Under the pieces are notes generated by a model. It was not told where the DNA came from. It was given only the letters and a program-made list of their open reading frames with translations, and did no database searches. A stretch of 64,000 nucleotides of DNA from Dipteris shenzhenensis (lineage: Eukaryota; Polypodiophyta; Polypodiopsida; Gleicheniales): the NCBI GenBank assembly GCA_047967505.1, contig CM106540.1. The stretch is one strand, 5' to 3'. Made by a program: the position numbers and the translations under genes. Positions within the stretch are counted from its first letter, which is position 1; every line of letters begins with the position of its first letter. Positions 1 to 10,568 of the stretch are shown here, one piece after another.

Positions 1-203
1 ATGTTCCTTTTACACATGCATGCACTTTGTTTACTTACCACACTTAAGCCCACGTCTCTATCCGAAACATGGCTCGAGGTCCTAGGCTACACATATACTA
101 TAACCGACAACCCCAATATATCTGTAGGTGACAAAAAGCCTCAGAATCCTGCAAACATAGAATACCCAGCTCTTCCTACGAAAGCAGTAGGAAAGAGCTA
201 ACA
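1..203 (+). repeat. 3' end of the 5' LTR of gypsy A
   Basis: This stretch matches the last 200 bases of the LTRs ending at 4909, 38628 and 46719, including the shared terminal block AGCAGTAGGAAAGAGC followed by YAACA. The LTR ends in CA at 203 and a primer-binding site follows at 206, so it is the 5' LTR of a plus-strand element. Its start lies outside the window. An ATG-led frame runs across it but is not conserved in the other LTR copies. Confidence 0.85.
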
Positions 204-205
204 TT

Positions 206-224
206 TGGCACCACTGCTGAGGAG
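206..224 (+). other. Primer-binding site of gypsy A
   Basis: TGGCACCACTGCTGAGGAG begins two bases after the LTR end. The sister element D has TGGCGCCACTGTTGGGGAG at the same place. The TGGCGCC start is typical of plant Ty3/gypsy elements of the Tat/Athila type, which do not use initiator tRNA-Met. The A copy differs from D by transitions, as expected from decay of CpG-rich sequence. Confidence 0.8.
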
Positions 225-1840
225 ACTAGTGTCTTAAGTAGAGAGCCAACATATGTAGGTATGTGTAAAACAACACACTACTTCGAACTTTCACGAACAT
301 AACACTCAAGGGCAAGGAGAGTAAAAATTTTTTCCCATTTCTAGCCAAACATATCAACCCCAAGCATCAACCTTGGGTTACTACCTTAAGAAATTTTCTT
401 TATTTCTTAAATAGAAGCCACATGATATACAATCATGCTAGGTAGTGGACATGAATGCGTAGAGCTTGCAATTTCGATCATTTTACCTTTTTTTGGAAAA
501 GCAAACCGAGCTCTCCATAAAGAGTTATGGCTCGAGAAGAGTTTAGGGTTAAACCCTAAACCTACTCCACCCCCTCATTCTTCATCTTTCACTTTTTGCC
601 TCCATTCTCTTCTCCATTCTGAGCCCCACGCAAGACACTCCTCCCTCTCCATCGATCACCACCTTACCCCCATCCTCGCATTGTAAGTGACTTCGAGCCC
701 TTCTCACAACGATAACCCAGCCTCGGGGGGTTCACTATGTATAAACCCTCTATATCACATGCGTTCAAGGCCTATTTCTAAAATCCCTTATCTGTAAATT
801 TTTCATTAATAAAATGTACCCCTTTTTTATACAAATCTGTAAAGTTTTTCCAAAACTATTTTTAATAGTCCCTTATGTATATTTATTTCTGTAAATTTTA
901 GAAATAAAAAATATCCTTTTGTTGAACTCACGTGATAGGGTTACATATGATGAGTGACCCCCTCGAGAACCCAGCCTTCCACCCACCGTCCATTGTTCCA
1001 CAATAATCCCGTTACATCGAGAAAGACTTGGAGAGCATTCAAGTGACCACTTCTCCCTCGTTTTCAATATCTGTCCGTTAAGTTTTTGTGCTCTTTTTTT
1101 TTCCCTCTCCCATCTCCACCACCCCTCCCCCTTCCCCCTTCATTTCCACCACCCCCCTCCCCCTCCATCTCCACTCCCCCTTCCCCCTCCCCCTCCATCT
1201 CCACCTCCCCCTTCCCCCTCCCCCTCCATCTCCACCTCCCCCTCCCCCTCCCCCTCCATCTCCACCTCCTCCTCTCCCCTCCCCCTCCATTTCCATCTCC
1301 CCTCCCCCTCCATTTCCACCTCCCCCTCCCCCTCCCCCCTCCATATCCACCTCCCCCTTCCCCCTCCCCCTCCATCTCCATCTCCACCTCCCCCTCTCCC
1401 CTCCCCCTCCATAGAAACCCATTTACACCATCCGGCTCTTCATTTCGAACTGATCTTTCTGCATAATCACCAGTTATAGATCCCAGAATATCTACACCTC
1501 CATTTCAACACCCTCCCTCGTCAGGCCTGCATCAGATATTGGTTTCCTCCTTCATGGATTTTCTCCTAAGCATAATACAAATTCAATGGAGCATAGGCAT
1601 AGGAGATCCCAATTTGGCTTTTAAAAAACGTGAGATCAGCAATGGCACCAAGCAGGACATAAATCTGATCCACTTAATAGTGCAAACCAGATCCAAATGC
1701 CAACATACTTGGTACCACTTATAGATGAGTTTGTGATTCAGATTATCCAATCAGATTGACATTTGGAGCGTTACTCCAGGAAATCACAACAATTCTTCTG
1801 AGTCCCCAAAATGCAACTCCAAACCAAAAATTTATCTGTG
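225..1840 (+). other. Untranslated leader of gypsy A, with pyrimidine tract
   Basis: This is a non-coding leader colinear with D's leader (about 38650-39290). Shared blocks are AACATAACACTCAAGGGCAA and the segment before the poly-pyrimidine tract. Positions 1086-1410 are almost pure pyrimidine, built from units around CCCCCTCCATCTCCACC. The 39.3-40.5 kb tract in D is a several-fold larger version. ATG frames on both strands here encode only Pro/Ser or Gly/Arg runs and are artefacts. Gag, present in D, is missing from A: sequence homologous to D resumes just before the protease. Confidence 0.7.
723..967. mobile_element. MITE-1, Mutator-like, 9-bp target duplication
   Basis: This 245-bp AT-rich element has imperfect terminal inverted repeats of about 45 bp. 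The left end starts TCGGGGGGTTCACTATG; the right end, reverse-complemented, starts CTCGAGGGGGTCACTCAT. Both arms continue into a TATCAC-type block ending in GTTCAA. It is flanked by direct 9-bp repeats AACCCAGCC at 714-722 and 968-976. The paralogous leader of element D (39160-39180) holds this site once and without the insert. Nine-base duplications with long inverted repeats are the signature of Mutator-like elements. It has no coding capacity, so it is non-autonomous. Confidence 0.85.
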
Positions 1841-1939
1841 ATTTCTTAGGGCTCTCCCATCGAAATCCTCTTACGGAATTGTCCCAATCTCTGGGAGAGT
1901 TTCAAAGGATGGATTGAACTCGTAAATCCCCCTCCACCT

Positions 1940-2452
1940 ATGAACGACATTAAAGATATCCCTATGCAAATGGGTGAGAGAGATGACATACGCAACATTA
2001 TTATGCCTTTGATCCACAAGGCATATAATGAAATCCAAGCCATAGTGGATGGTGGAGCAGGTGTCAATGTCCTAATAAAGGAGCTCTACGAAGAATGGGG
2101 TCTCCCACCAATGAAAAAGGCTAATTTCAACATATGCCTTGCCGATGATTCACGGGCTAAACCCTTGAGAATAGTGAATGGCGTGTCCACAAAGATTGCA
2201 GGAGTCCACTTTTCCCTTCAATTCACAATCTTGGATCTCCCCAAAAAATCCTATCAAATCTTACTAGGATGTCCTTGGTTACGGGAAGCATCAATCCTCC
2301 ATGACTGGGGAACTGATAGACTGACAACCCAGAATCGAGATATTGTAGTCAGGGTGAATGTGGGGACAGGAGCTATTAAACCAATTGTGCCTAGAGCATT
2401 GGATGACACATCTTCCACGACAATCTCGAACATATCAGCTCCCTTGCAATAG
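1940..2452 (+). pseudogene. Retropepsin-type protease of gypsy A
   Basis: An open frame of 170 codons corresponds to the retroviral-type aspartic protease that processes a gag-pol polyprotein. The catalytic segment reads VDGGAGVNVL near residue 37, where family members have D-S/T-G-A. The Asp is kept but the next residue is Gly. A second conserved block, ILDLPKKSYQILLGCPWLRE, corresponds to the ILGRPWL motif of Ty3/gypsy proteases. Element D has the same segment at 43700-44092. The native frame would be part of a polyprotein, so the ATG is only the first Met in the open stretch. Integrity of the protease alone says nothing about activity because the rest of the element is broken. Confidence 0.75.
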
Positions 2453-3350
2453 CATGCCATAGCAGGTGACTCACAAAGCAATGTCAATAACTGGATACAA
2501 ACATTGGCAACCATCAACAACTACCATTCATTAGACCCCATCTTCTCACAGATAGATGCTAACACATACAGGTCGATCCTCCACCGACACATGAAGAACC
2601 AATCAATCTAGAGATGCCATTCTTTATGGCTGACCTCGAGTGGGATAATGAACTTGAAGAAGGTACCCATACCAATGATGACTCATATTTTCCTTGGGAC
2701 CTTGAAACAGAGGCTGCGAATGCTGAAATTGAAGATCAAATCTTTGATAACGACCTAGCCATTCTGCATGCCCTAATGGCAGTCGAGCTCCCAAAAGTTG
2801 AACCTCCGTAGTTGAATAATAGTAGAAGATCCCACAAGAAAGCTGCAAGAGGAAATCACAAAAAAGCCAAGCCAAGCACTTCAATGAATTCGAATGAGTC
2901 CAAACAAGGATTGCCAAATTGTACCTTGCAAAGTCAACTCCCTCAAAATCAAAACCACTGCCTCTTGAATGGTCCTCTAAGGGACTGGAAGGAGTATGTG
3001 CAGCACATGAACCCTTACTTGGAAACACCTTACTGGTGGAAAAGTTACCCCACAGTTCCTAGCGTAAGAAGTTTCGAAAATATAAGCCACATGTGCGGAT
3101 GAAGCTCGATCAAGCGACTTCAGAAAAAGAAAGAAAAAAAGAGCCTAAAAATTTAATAAATGCAACTATGCCACCCAGTACACATGACACATGTCATGCT
3201 AGTTCAACTCCATCAGAGGTGCCAATAGCAATGCCATGACCACTCAGAGAATCTGAAGTTCAAGAAATAGATAGCATTGGAGAAACTCCAATCTATGAGG
3301 GACCAGCAAAAACACGCACAATAAACCTCGCCCTTGAAGGGGAGGAAGAA
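2453..3350 (+). pseudogene. Gypsy A protease-RT spacer region
   Basis: Several short frames (2614-2811, 2812-3102) are colinear with D at 44160-45060. The first part is acidic (it includes DLEWDNELEEGTHTNDD) and the second is basic. No domain is recognised. In Tat-like elements the stretch between protease and RT is long and poorly conserved, which fits. Stops and frame changes split it into at least three pieces, so it is part of a dead polyprotein and not separate genes. Confidence 0.5.
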
Positions 3351-3353
3351 AAA

Positions 3354-4532
3354 TTGGTTTTCATTGGGAAACAGCTCCGTCAAGAAGATGAAACCAAACT
3401 CAAAGACCTCCTAATGGAATACCGTGACTGCCTAGCATGGTCATACAAAGAGATGAAAGGAATTTCACCAGAAGTGGCAGTACACACGATACCTATAAGG
3501 GAAGGTGCTCACCCTAAGGTATGTGGACCTTATCGCACAAATCCTAAATATGGCACCATGGTTTATGACGAGCTGGAAAAACTCCTAGATGTTAGATTCA
3601 TCTACGAGATAAAGCACACTGATTGGGTTTCACCCATTGTCATTGTGCCTAAACGCAACAAAGAAGCTCAAAATATGTGTAAACTTGAAAAATGTGAATG
3701 CCACCACAATTAGGGATCACTATCCCCTACCCTTAACAGAAACAGTGTTGGAAAAGTGGCACGATCCGAAATATATAGCTTCTTGGATGGCTTCAATGGC
3801 TATAACCAAGTGTAAATTGCTCCTCCAGACCAATCAAAACCAGCATTTTCTACAAAATGGGGTATTTTTGCATATAGAGTCATGCCATTCGGCCTTTCTA
3901 ATGCCCCAGCCACATTCCAGTGAGTCATGTTCATAGCTTTCAAGTCATTTTTGATTAAGTTTTTATAGGTGTTCTTGGATGATTTGTGCATCCATTCAAA
4001 CAAACAGGACCACTTCAAATGTCTTGAAGAAATACTAATCAAATGCAGGGAGTATGGCATCTCCCTAAATCCAAAAAAATGCCAGTTTATGGTCACCCAT
4101 GGAGTTGTTTTGGGACACATCGTCTCTCAACATGGGATTGCAACTGACATGGACAAAATCAAAATCATCATGGAATTGCCTCCTCCTACAAATTCCAAAG
4201 GTGTACAGGTCTTTATGGGACATGCCGGCTATTATAGAAGATTTGTATTGTGGTATGCCATTATAGCGAGACCACTTTACAAATTATTAGTGGAGTTCTT
4301 ATGGGCTGAAGAGTGTGACCAAGCCTTTGAGCTTTTAAAGTGGTGCCTAATCACAACACCCATCCTTATATCTCCCAATTGGGATATTGATTTTCATGTT
4401 TATACTAATGGATCCAAGTATGCAATTGGGAGTGTGCTTTGTCAACCTGGTGAACATAAGAAAGACTACCCCTTCTACTTCGCCAGTCAACAACTCAATG
4501 ATGCAGAGATCAACTATACAACCACAGGATAA
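3354..4532 (+). pseudogene. Reverse transcriptase/RNase H of gypsy A, frameshifted
   Basis: The RT copies the element RNA into DNA and the RNase H removes the RNA strand. The N-terminal part (3354-3713) has the CLAWSYKEMKGISPEVAVHT block seen in Tat-like gypsy RTs, followed by WVSPIVIVPKR. The frame then shifts, and the middle part continues in another frame from 3637. The catalytic loop appears as VFLDDL at 3969, the usual variant of YxDD. Downstream are the LGHIVSQHGI block, the thumb block GYYRRFV, and the start of RNase H with SPNWDIDFHVYTNGS, where the first RNase H Asp is replaced by Asn. Sequence stops in mid RNase H and passes directly into LTR sequence, so integrase is gone. Confidence 0.8.
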
Positions 4533-4617
4533 AGCAATGCTTGATGGTCGGTGTAGAAGACAAAATCATTTGCGAGTAGATAGTGCCAAACACTATACAC
4601 CATTGCTAGGGCTTCTC

Positions 4618-4909
4618 TGGAACCTCCTTCTAACCCTTAAACTCCTTCTGAACCCTACAACCCCCAATGAAGGTGAAAGCCTTCATTACCTCAACAAAGA
4701 TGATTTACGTTCCTTTTACACATGCATGCAATTTGTTTGCTTACCACACTTAAGCCTATGTCTCTCACTGGAACATGACTCGAGGTCCTAAGCTACACAT
4801 ATACTACAACCGACAACCCCAATATATCTGTAGGTGATGAAAAGCCTCGGAACCCTGCAAACATAGAATACCCAGCTCTTCCTATGAAAGCAGTAGGAAA
4901 GAGCCAACA
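4618..4909 (+). repeat. Truncated 3' LTR of gypsy A
   Basis: This matches the last ~290 bases of the D LTR, from the TGGAACCTCCTTCTAACCC block to the terminal GAGCCAACA. The U3 part is missing, so the deletion that removed integrase also removed the polypurine tract and the LTR start. The next base opens copia B sequence in mid gag. The 5-base flank here is GCAAG (4910-4914); its partner would lie upstream of the window. Confidence 0.8.
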
Positions 4910-5638
4910 GCAAGGCAATTATGCATCCTCTAGTAGATAGGGTGATGACTGAAATGAGCATTTGTTTATGGTACAGCACATGACTAATTCTATGTAGAAG
5001 AAAGCAATGATGTGTGGTATGTTGACTCAGGTGTGTCAAACCACATGACAGGTCATGCCAAATGGATGCAGGATGCAAGGAAAATGGAAAAACCAAGATT
5101 TGTGGAGACTGGTGATGATACTGCATATCCTATTGTGCAGATTGGTAGAATTTCTTTGTCTATGCAGGATGGGAAAAAGAAATACCTGTCTGATGTATTT
5201 CATATCCCGAATATCACCAAGAACCTAGTTTCTGTTGGTCAAATGGTTGAGCAGGGCTTGCAGGTCAGATTTAATCCTCATGGATGCTTTGTTGAGGATA
5301 TGAAAAATAACGATCGCTTGATAGTAAAAGGAAAGAACAAGGGCAGGATGTTTACATTGGATGCAGACATGCCTGAATTGAGTGCAGCAATGTTTGCACA
5401 TGGGACCGGTGTAGTTGCAGATATTGATATCTGGCATAAATGCATTGGTCATGTTAATGTACAACGACTTAAATCAATGCAGGCCCAAAATATTGTTGTA
5501 GGATTGCCTGAATTCAAGGTTGCAGAAATGCATAGGGTATGTGAAGCCTGTCAATTTGGAAAACAGGCAAGGAAACCATTTCCTAAACATGTTCAAGAGA
5601 GTAAAAAGCCATTGGAATTAATCCACTCTGATGTATAG
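4910..5638 (+). pseudogene. Copia B gag tail, protease and GAG-pre-integrase
   Basis: The first 100 bases correspond to the gag tail of copy C at about 8640-8750, with stop codons. The frame 5012-5638 then gives the aspartic protease motif WYVDSGVSNHMTGHAK, with the catalytic DSG retained, followed by the copia-conserved block VFHIPNITKNLVSVGQM. The GAG-pre-integrase zinc-binding domain follows, with His residues in IWHKCIGHVN and the Cys pair in CEACQFGKQ. A single TAG at 5636-5638 interrupts the reading frame just before the integrase core. The same frame continues beyond it. Confidence 0.85.
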
Positions 5639-6300
5639 ACTACTAAAGCTACATCTATTGGAGGCTGTCATTATTTTGTTACTTTTATTGATGACTACAG
5701 CAAAAAAGTCTGGGTGTATTTTGTGAAAAAGAAAAGTGAAGTGTTTGGGAATTTCAAAGCTTTTAAAGCTATGGTTGAAAAAGAAACAGGCCTGCGAATA
5801 AAATTCCTAAGGTCAGATGGAGGGGGAGAGTACCTCTCAAATGAGTTTGCAAGGTTCCTGCAGGAGCATGGCATAAAGCAGCAATATTCATGCAGTCATA
5901 CTCCACAACAAAATGGACTTACAGAAAGTAAAAATAGGCATATTGGAGAGGTATCTCGGGCCATGCTAAATGAAAAAGACCTATCAGATTATAATTGGGC
6001 TGAAGCAGTTGCTATAGCAATTTACATAATGAACAAGACTCCCACTACAGCAATACATGGCATGACGCCAGAGGAGATGTATACTGGTAGAAAACCAGAT
6101 ATTTCTCATTTGAAAATTTTTGGTTGCATTCCTATGTTCATGTGCCAGATGAGTTGAGGTCCAAGCTAGATCCAAAGGCTGAGAAGTGCATCTTTATTGG
6201 TTATTCTCTGTAGTAGAAAGGGTATAGATGCTATAACCCTTCTACTCATAAGTTATAGTGAGTAGAGATGTTGTTTTTTATGAGATGAGCAGCTAGTATA
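5639..6300 (+). pseudogene. Copia B integrase core
   Basis: This is the DDE-type integrase that inserts element cDNA. The three catalytic blocks are visible in order: FVTFIDDYSKKVW (first Asp), LRSDGGGEYLSNEF (second Asp), and PQQNGLTESKNRH (Glu). The frame is open from 5639 to about 6130. It then shifts: the conserved FGC block runs on in the next frame as YVHVPDELRSKLDPKAEKC up to about 6200. Two stops follow at about 6210-6216. The copia-specific C-terminal block CYNPSTHK is recognisable after the stops. Confidence 0.85.
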
Positions 6301-6598
6301 AACCAGTAAATGTGATTGATGATGTAGATGCACAAAATGGTAATGTTGCACAGAATTCATAGCAGCAATCACAAAATATTAGTGGACGTACAGTGTCCTC
6401 TAGTAGTGGTTCACATACTTTGCCATGGACAGGCAGATTGAGATCAGGAGAATCTCCTCAAAGCAATGCAGATAGTGGCATGCAGGTATCACACGAAAAG
6501 GAAAAGAGAAGGTAGATCGACCCATGTTTGATGTGAATGCAAGTCACTCTTATGTGGATGGTGAATCCAGTGGCTCAGAATAGAGCATTGATGATGAG

Positions 6599-8227
6599 TT
6601 GGGTATTTCTTCTATTGCTACACCTGGAGTAAGGAAGACCAGGGATGTTTTGAGAGCACCTGGAAATGAGCCTATTTTGTGCAGTTCTACCAGAGCTAGG
6701 TATCCTATGGATAGGTTGAAATATGATGGATTTACAGCCATTCACTATGCCCATATGGTCAAAGTGATACAAGAACCAGAACCCACCTCTTTTGAGAAAG
6801 CCATGGGAAAAGAAAAATGGGAGAAAGCCATGGATGAAGAAATAGATGCCTTGGAAGCAAATGCTACATGGGAATTGGTGCCTTTGCTTGGTGCCTTTGC
6901 CTAAAGACAAGAATGCAATTGGTTGTAAGTGGGTTTATAAGGTGAAGCACAATGCAGATGGTTCTATGGACAAATACAAGGCAAGATTAGTTTTCAAGGG
7001 GCATGCACAGACATATGTCATTGATTATGAAGAAACATTCAATCCGGTTGCAAGGATGGCCACTGTAAGAGTAGTCATTGCTATGGCTGCATCAAAGGAA
7101 TGGTCTTTACATCAAATGGATGTAAATAATGCCTTCTTGCATGGTGATTTACAAGAAGAGGTCTTTATGGAGCAACCACCAGGTTATGTTCATGCTGTTT
7201 ATCCTGAGTTTGTTTGTAGGTTGAAGAAAGCCTTGTATGGCTTGAAACAAGCACCTAGAGCATGGTCTGACAAGATAGGACAATATCTTGTCACTATTGG
7301 CTTTCAGATTTCCAAGGCAGATTTCTCACTTTATGTGAGAAAAACAGAGAAAGGTATTATGCTGCTTGTCATTGATGTTGATGATTTGATCATCACATGT
7401 GATAGTGATGAAGATATCCTTCATGTGAAAATGCTATTGAAGCAGAAGTTTGAGATGAAGGATTTGGGAGAGCTGCGTTATTTCTTGGGCATTGAGGTGA
7501 TTAGATCACCAAGTGAGATACGGCTCTTGTAGAGGTAGTATGGATTGGACATGTTGTCCAAATATGGGATGACAGGCTGTAAGCCTATTTCAGTTCCTTT
7601 GGAGCAGAATGTGAAGCTGAGCGCAGATGCAAGTGAGCTTTTGGAAGACCCTACTATGTACAAGTGCATAGTAGGAAGTTTGATTTATATGATTATTACC
7701 ATGCCAGATTTGAGCTATGCTGTTGGATTGGTAAGTCAGTTTATGTAGGCTCCAAGGAAACCGCATTTGGATGCGGCTAGATGCATACTCAGGTATGTGA
7801 AGTCCACATTGCAGTATGGACTATTTTATGAGGCTAGGGTTCAAATACAATTGCATGGATACACTGATGCTAATTGGGCTGGTAGTATTTTTGATAGACG
7901 ATCTACCAGTGGATATGTGTTCTCTTTTGGGAGTGCTGCAATCACTTGGAGCAACAAGAAACAGCCTATAGTTGCCTTGTCGAGCACAGAGGCTGAGTAC
8001 ACGGGTGCACAATGGCTGCATGTGAGGTAGCTTGGTTGCATAAGCTACTTTATGATCTGCATCAGTCTACAGATGGGCCAGTTGTGATTTTGTGTGACAA
8101 CATGAGAAGTATACACTTGGCAAATAACCCAGTCTATCATGCTAGAACAAAGCACATTGAGGTGCATTATCACTATGTGCAGGAGAAGGTTTTACTAGGT
8201 CTTATTGATCAGTTTATGTCAGCATAG
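6599..8227 (+). pseudogene. Copia B reverse transcriptase and RNase H
   Basis: Conserved copia RT blocks are all present: WEKAMDEEIDALEANATWEL, KDKNAIGCKWVYKVK, QMDVNNAFLHGDLQEEV, and [15 protein letters not shown]. The catalytic loop is VIDVDDL instead of YVDDL. The D-D pair is kept but the preceding aromatic residue is lost. RNase H blocks follow: YTDANWAGSIFDRRSTSGYV, SSTEAEY, and HARTKHIEVHYHYV. The frame is broken by a shift near 6890 and by stops at about 7530-7538, 7746 and 8027, so the protein cannot be made in one piece. The region directly precedes the polypurine tract at 8325. Confidence 0.85.
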
Positions 8228-8324
8228 AGGATCAGGTAGCTGACATATTCATGAAGGCATTGGGTGCAGAGAAGCTGCGCAAGTTCAGAGACCTGCTTGG
8301 TGTGCAAGAATTGGGATTGAGCTC

Positions 8325-8333
8325 GAGGGGGAG
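8325..8333 (+). other. Polypurine tract of copia B
   Basis: GAGGGGGAG lies immediately before the LTR start TGTTGAG. This is the expected place and composition for the plus-strand primer of LTR retrotransposon reverse transcription. Confidence 0.85.
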
Positions 8334-8608
8334 TGTTGAGATATCGAGCTCCACTCGTGATATGCCAAGGTGACCGTTGTGCATTTATGTCACCGACTTG
8401 TTAGCTGCAGATGCGGTTGGTACACCGCCCATGAATAATAGCTGGATGACAGCTATCCTTATGTACTCTAGTTTGTGGCTTAGTTAGTATGCCATCTTAG
8501 TTAGCTGAGTTTGGTTTGAGACCCACATATAGGGTTCTTCTATTTCTTTGTACTAGAGTTCTTTTGGCTTTCACAACTAAGAAGAGGAAAACTATTTTCA
8601 GCCTCCAC
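8334..8608 (+). repeat. 3' LTR of copia B, end missing
   Basis: The LTR begins TGTTGAGATATCGAGCTCC and aligns base by base with the inverted LTR at 10222-10568. It stops at GCCTCCACC, leaving out roughly the last 75 bases found in the other copy. About eight unassigned bases then lead into inverted gag/protease sequence of copy C. Confidence 0.85.
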
Positions 8609-8616
8609 CACACTTT

Positions 8617-9678
8617 GCATGACCTGTCATGTGGTTTGATGCACCTGAGTCAACATACCACACATCATTTCGTTCTTCTGCACTTGTCATAGAATTGGTC
8701 ATGTGCTGCACCATAAATAGATGCTCATTTCTGTCATCGCCCTGTCTACTGGAAGATGCATAATTGCCTTGCTGCAATTTTCCATTCATAATGTCATTCT
8801 GCTTTTTGTAGCAGTCCTTAGCCATATGACCCATTTTACCACAGTAGTAGCATTCAACATTATTGTTTGCATTTTGGCCTCTCTGCCATCCACCACGGCC
8901 TCTTTGGCTCCCCCTGCCTCTAGAGTTACCACGTCCTCCTCCGTAGGACTAGTTTTCTTGAGTTTGTTGCATATTTTGATTTCTACCATAGCCTGTAGAT
9001 TGGCCTCCTCTACCTCTGCCTCTACCTCTTCTAGCAGTTTGAGTAGAAGGCAGTTTCTTTTGAAGTTCCTCCTGAAGAAGATGCACCCCCATTTCTCTGC
9101 TCTTCAGAAATTAGAAGAGCAAACAACTCTTCAAAATCAGGAAATTTTTCACAGACGGCAATGGATGTCCGGAACTGTGCATAATCCTTTCCTAGACCAT
9201 TCAAGGTCACAGAAACTAGATCATCATCTTCCACTGGCAACCCAATGGAAGCAAGTGCATCTGCAATTTTCTTCACCTTCATGTGGTAGTCATTTATGCT
9301 CAAATTTTCTCTCTGCACATTATGCAACTCCTGTTTGAGTTGCATTTTCCTGGCTTGCGTATTTGTGCTGTACATTTTTGCCAAAGTATCCCATGCCTCC
9401 TTTGGCGTACTTGTATCTTGAATATGCACAATCATAGAATCCAAAATACTGATAGACAGCCAGTACATAACTTTTCTGGCTCTCTCATGCCATCCTTTAA
9501 ATGCCTGCATTTCCTATTGATTGGGAACATTAGGAAGAATTGGTTCTTTTTCATTTCCAGTAATGAACTCCCAATAGCCTTTTCCCATAAGGAAATTCGT
9601 CATTCTAAACTTCCATGCTTGGAAGTTGTTCTTGTCAAGCTATTCTGTGACAATCTATGAAAGAGAATCAAATGCCAT
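8617..9678 (-). pseudogene. Copia C gag with zinc knuckle and protease start
   Basis: Gag packages element RNA into virus-like particles. The probable start is the ATG at 9678-9676 (MAFDSLS, then a stop), followed by an AWKFRM-type copia gag N-terminus in broken frame. The open part 9510-9031 carries the UBN2-like gag core, with MYWLSISILDSMIVHIQD and LSINDYHMKVKKIADALAS. Gly/Arg-rich sequence and a frameshift follow. A perfect CCHC knuckle, CYYCGKMGHMAKDC, lies at 8811-8852. The frame 8834-8617 holds the gag tail and protease Asp motif. Stops at about 9659 and 9511 and frame changes near 9030 and 8940 make it non-functional. Confidence 0.85.
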
Positions 9679-10208
9679 TATAGAACACTGCAAAATATTC
9701 TGTCACTACAAAAAACACAGCTTTTGCATCACACGGGTAGATCTGCAAAACTGACGAAAGTGGTATTTGACCACACAGTCACTTCCTAGTGACGATTTTG
9801 CATCAATAGGCAACAAGCATGATTCTGCAACTCCCAATATCTCTGCACACAGGCATACGATGCAATTTTTGCAGCAACTTTTCATTGACCAGCAGAGTAG
9901 TGGTCGCATAGCAAAAACAAGGCCTTTTTTTGAGTGCCTGCGAAGAACTTTCGCCTTCAAAATGGACCCTGAAATGGCCTCGAATCAGAAAAATAGAATC
10001 ACCAAGGGCTTTTCCCTCGCCCGCAACATATACTGCACTCTCACCATACCATGAAGGGCATCTCAATCTGAGACAGTGCACTCTTGCACTTTTGGCTATG
10101 CTACCTGTAGAGATTTGCTCCCAAACTCGAAATAGGAAAGCAACATTGGTCCTCTTACCAGGACACTGCGAACTTGGTTTTCTTTCTTGAGCTCCTTACC
10201 ACGAACAA
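9679..10208 (-). other. Leader of copia C
   Basis: This is the sequence between the primer-binding site and gag on the minus strand. It has no domain-bearing frame. The short ORFs on both strands (for example 9803-10081) show no recognisable protein. Confidence 0.55.
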
Positions 10209-10221
10209 GGTTCTGATACCA
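10209..10221 (-). other. Primer-binding site of copia C
   Basis: On the minus strand this reads TGGTATCAGAACC, directly after the LTR end TTCACA. It matches the initiator tRNA-Met type site (TGGTATCAGAGC) used by most plant copia elements. Confidence 0.85.
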
Positions 10222-10568
10222 TGTGAAGATAGTGGGAGAGAGGGAAGGAGTCTCACTTGCGGCTTTCTCACATACACAATGGAGGAATACACACACAGGT
10301 GGAGGCTGAAAACAGTTTTCCTCTTCTTAGTTGTGAAAGCCAAAAGAACTCTAGTACAAAGAAATAAAAGAACCCTATATGTGGGTCTCAAACCAAAATC
10401 AACTAACTAAGGTGGCATACTAACTGAGCCTCAAACTAGAGTAGATAAGGATAGCTGGCATCCAGCTATTATTCATGGGGCGGTGTACTAACAGCTAACA
10501 AGTCGGTGACATAAATGCACAACGATCACCCTGGCATATCACGAGTGGAGCTCGATATCTCAATAACA
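10222..10568 (-). repeat. 5' LTR of copia C
   Basis: This 347-bp LTR reads on the minus strand from a TGTTATTGAGATATCGAGC start to CTTCACA. It is closely similar to LTR B (8334-8608) over their shared length. It also provides the end missing from B. Confidence 0.85.

Larger units (their letters stand above)
4910..8608 (+). mobile_element. Copia B: 3' portion of a Ty1/copia element
   Basis: This plus-strand copia element is entered in gag just before the protease, because gypsy A inserted there. It continues through protease, GAG-pre-integrase, integrase, RT, RNase H, polypurine tract and most of a 3' LTR. The domain order with integrase before RT is diagnostic for Ty1/copia. The missing 5' LTR and gag are expected upstream of position 1. 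Its 3' LTR is cut short at about 8608, where it joins an inverted copy of the same family. Confidence 0.85.
8617..10568 (-). mobile_element. Copia C: inverted 5' portion of the B-family element
   Basis: Read on the minus strand, this holds a complete 5' LTR, a primer-binding site, a leader, gag with CCHC knuckle, and the start of the protease. It ends in the motif SGASNHMTGHA at about 8617. Integrase, RT and 3' LTR are absent. About 190 bp of gag/protease sequence is also present in copy B, so B and C are two copies and not one simply inverted element. Confidence 0.85.

Noticed and set aside
1064-1466. Overlapping 90-126 codon frames on both strands
   Set aside because: They are translations of the pyrimidine/purine tract (Pro/Ser or Gly/Arg/Glu only) inside gypsy A's leader.
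8721-9338. 205-codon plus-strand frame
   Set aside because: It lies antisense to copia C gag, including its zinc knuckle; a shadow.
4910-10568. B and C as one copia element carrying a simple internal inversion
   Set aside because: About 190 bp of gag/protease sequence is present in both orientations and each has its own LTR sequence, so two copies are needed. B's 5' half is expected upstream, beyond gypsy A.
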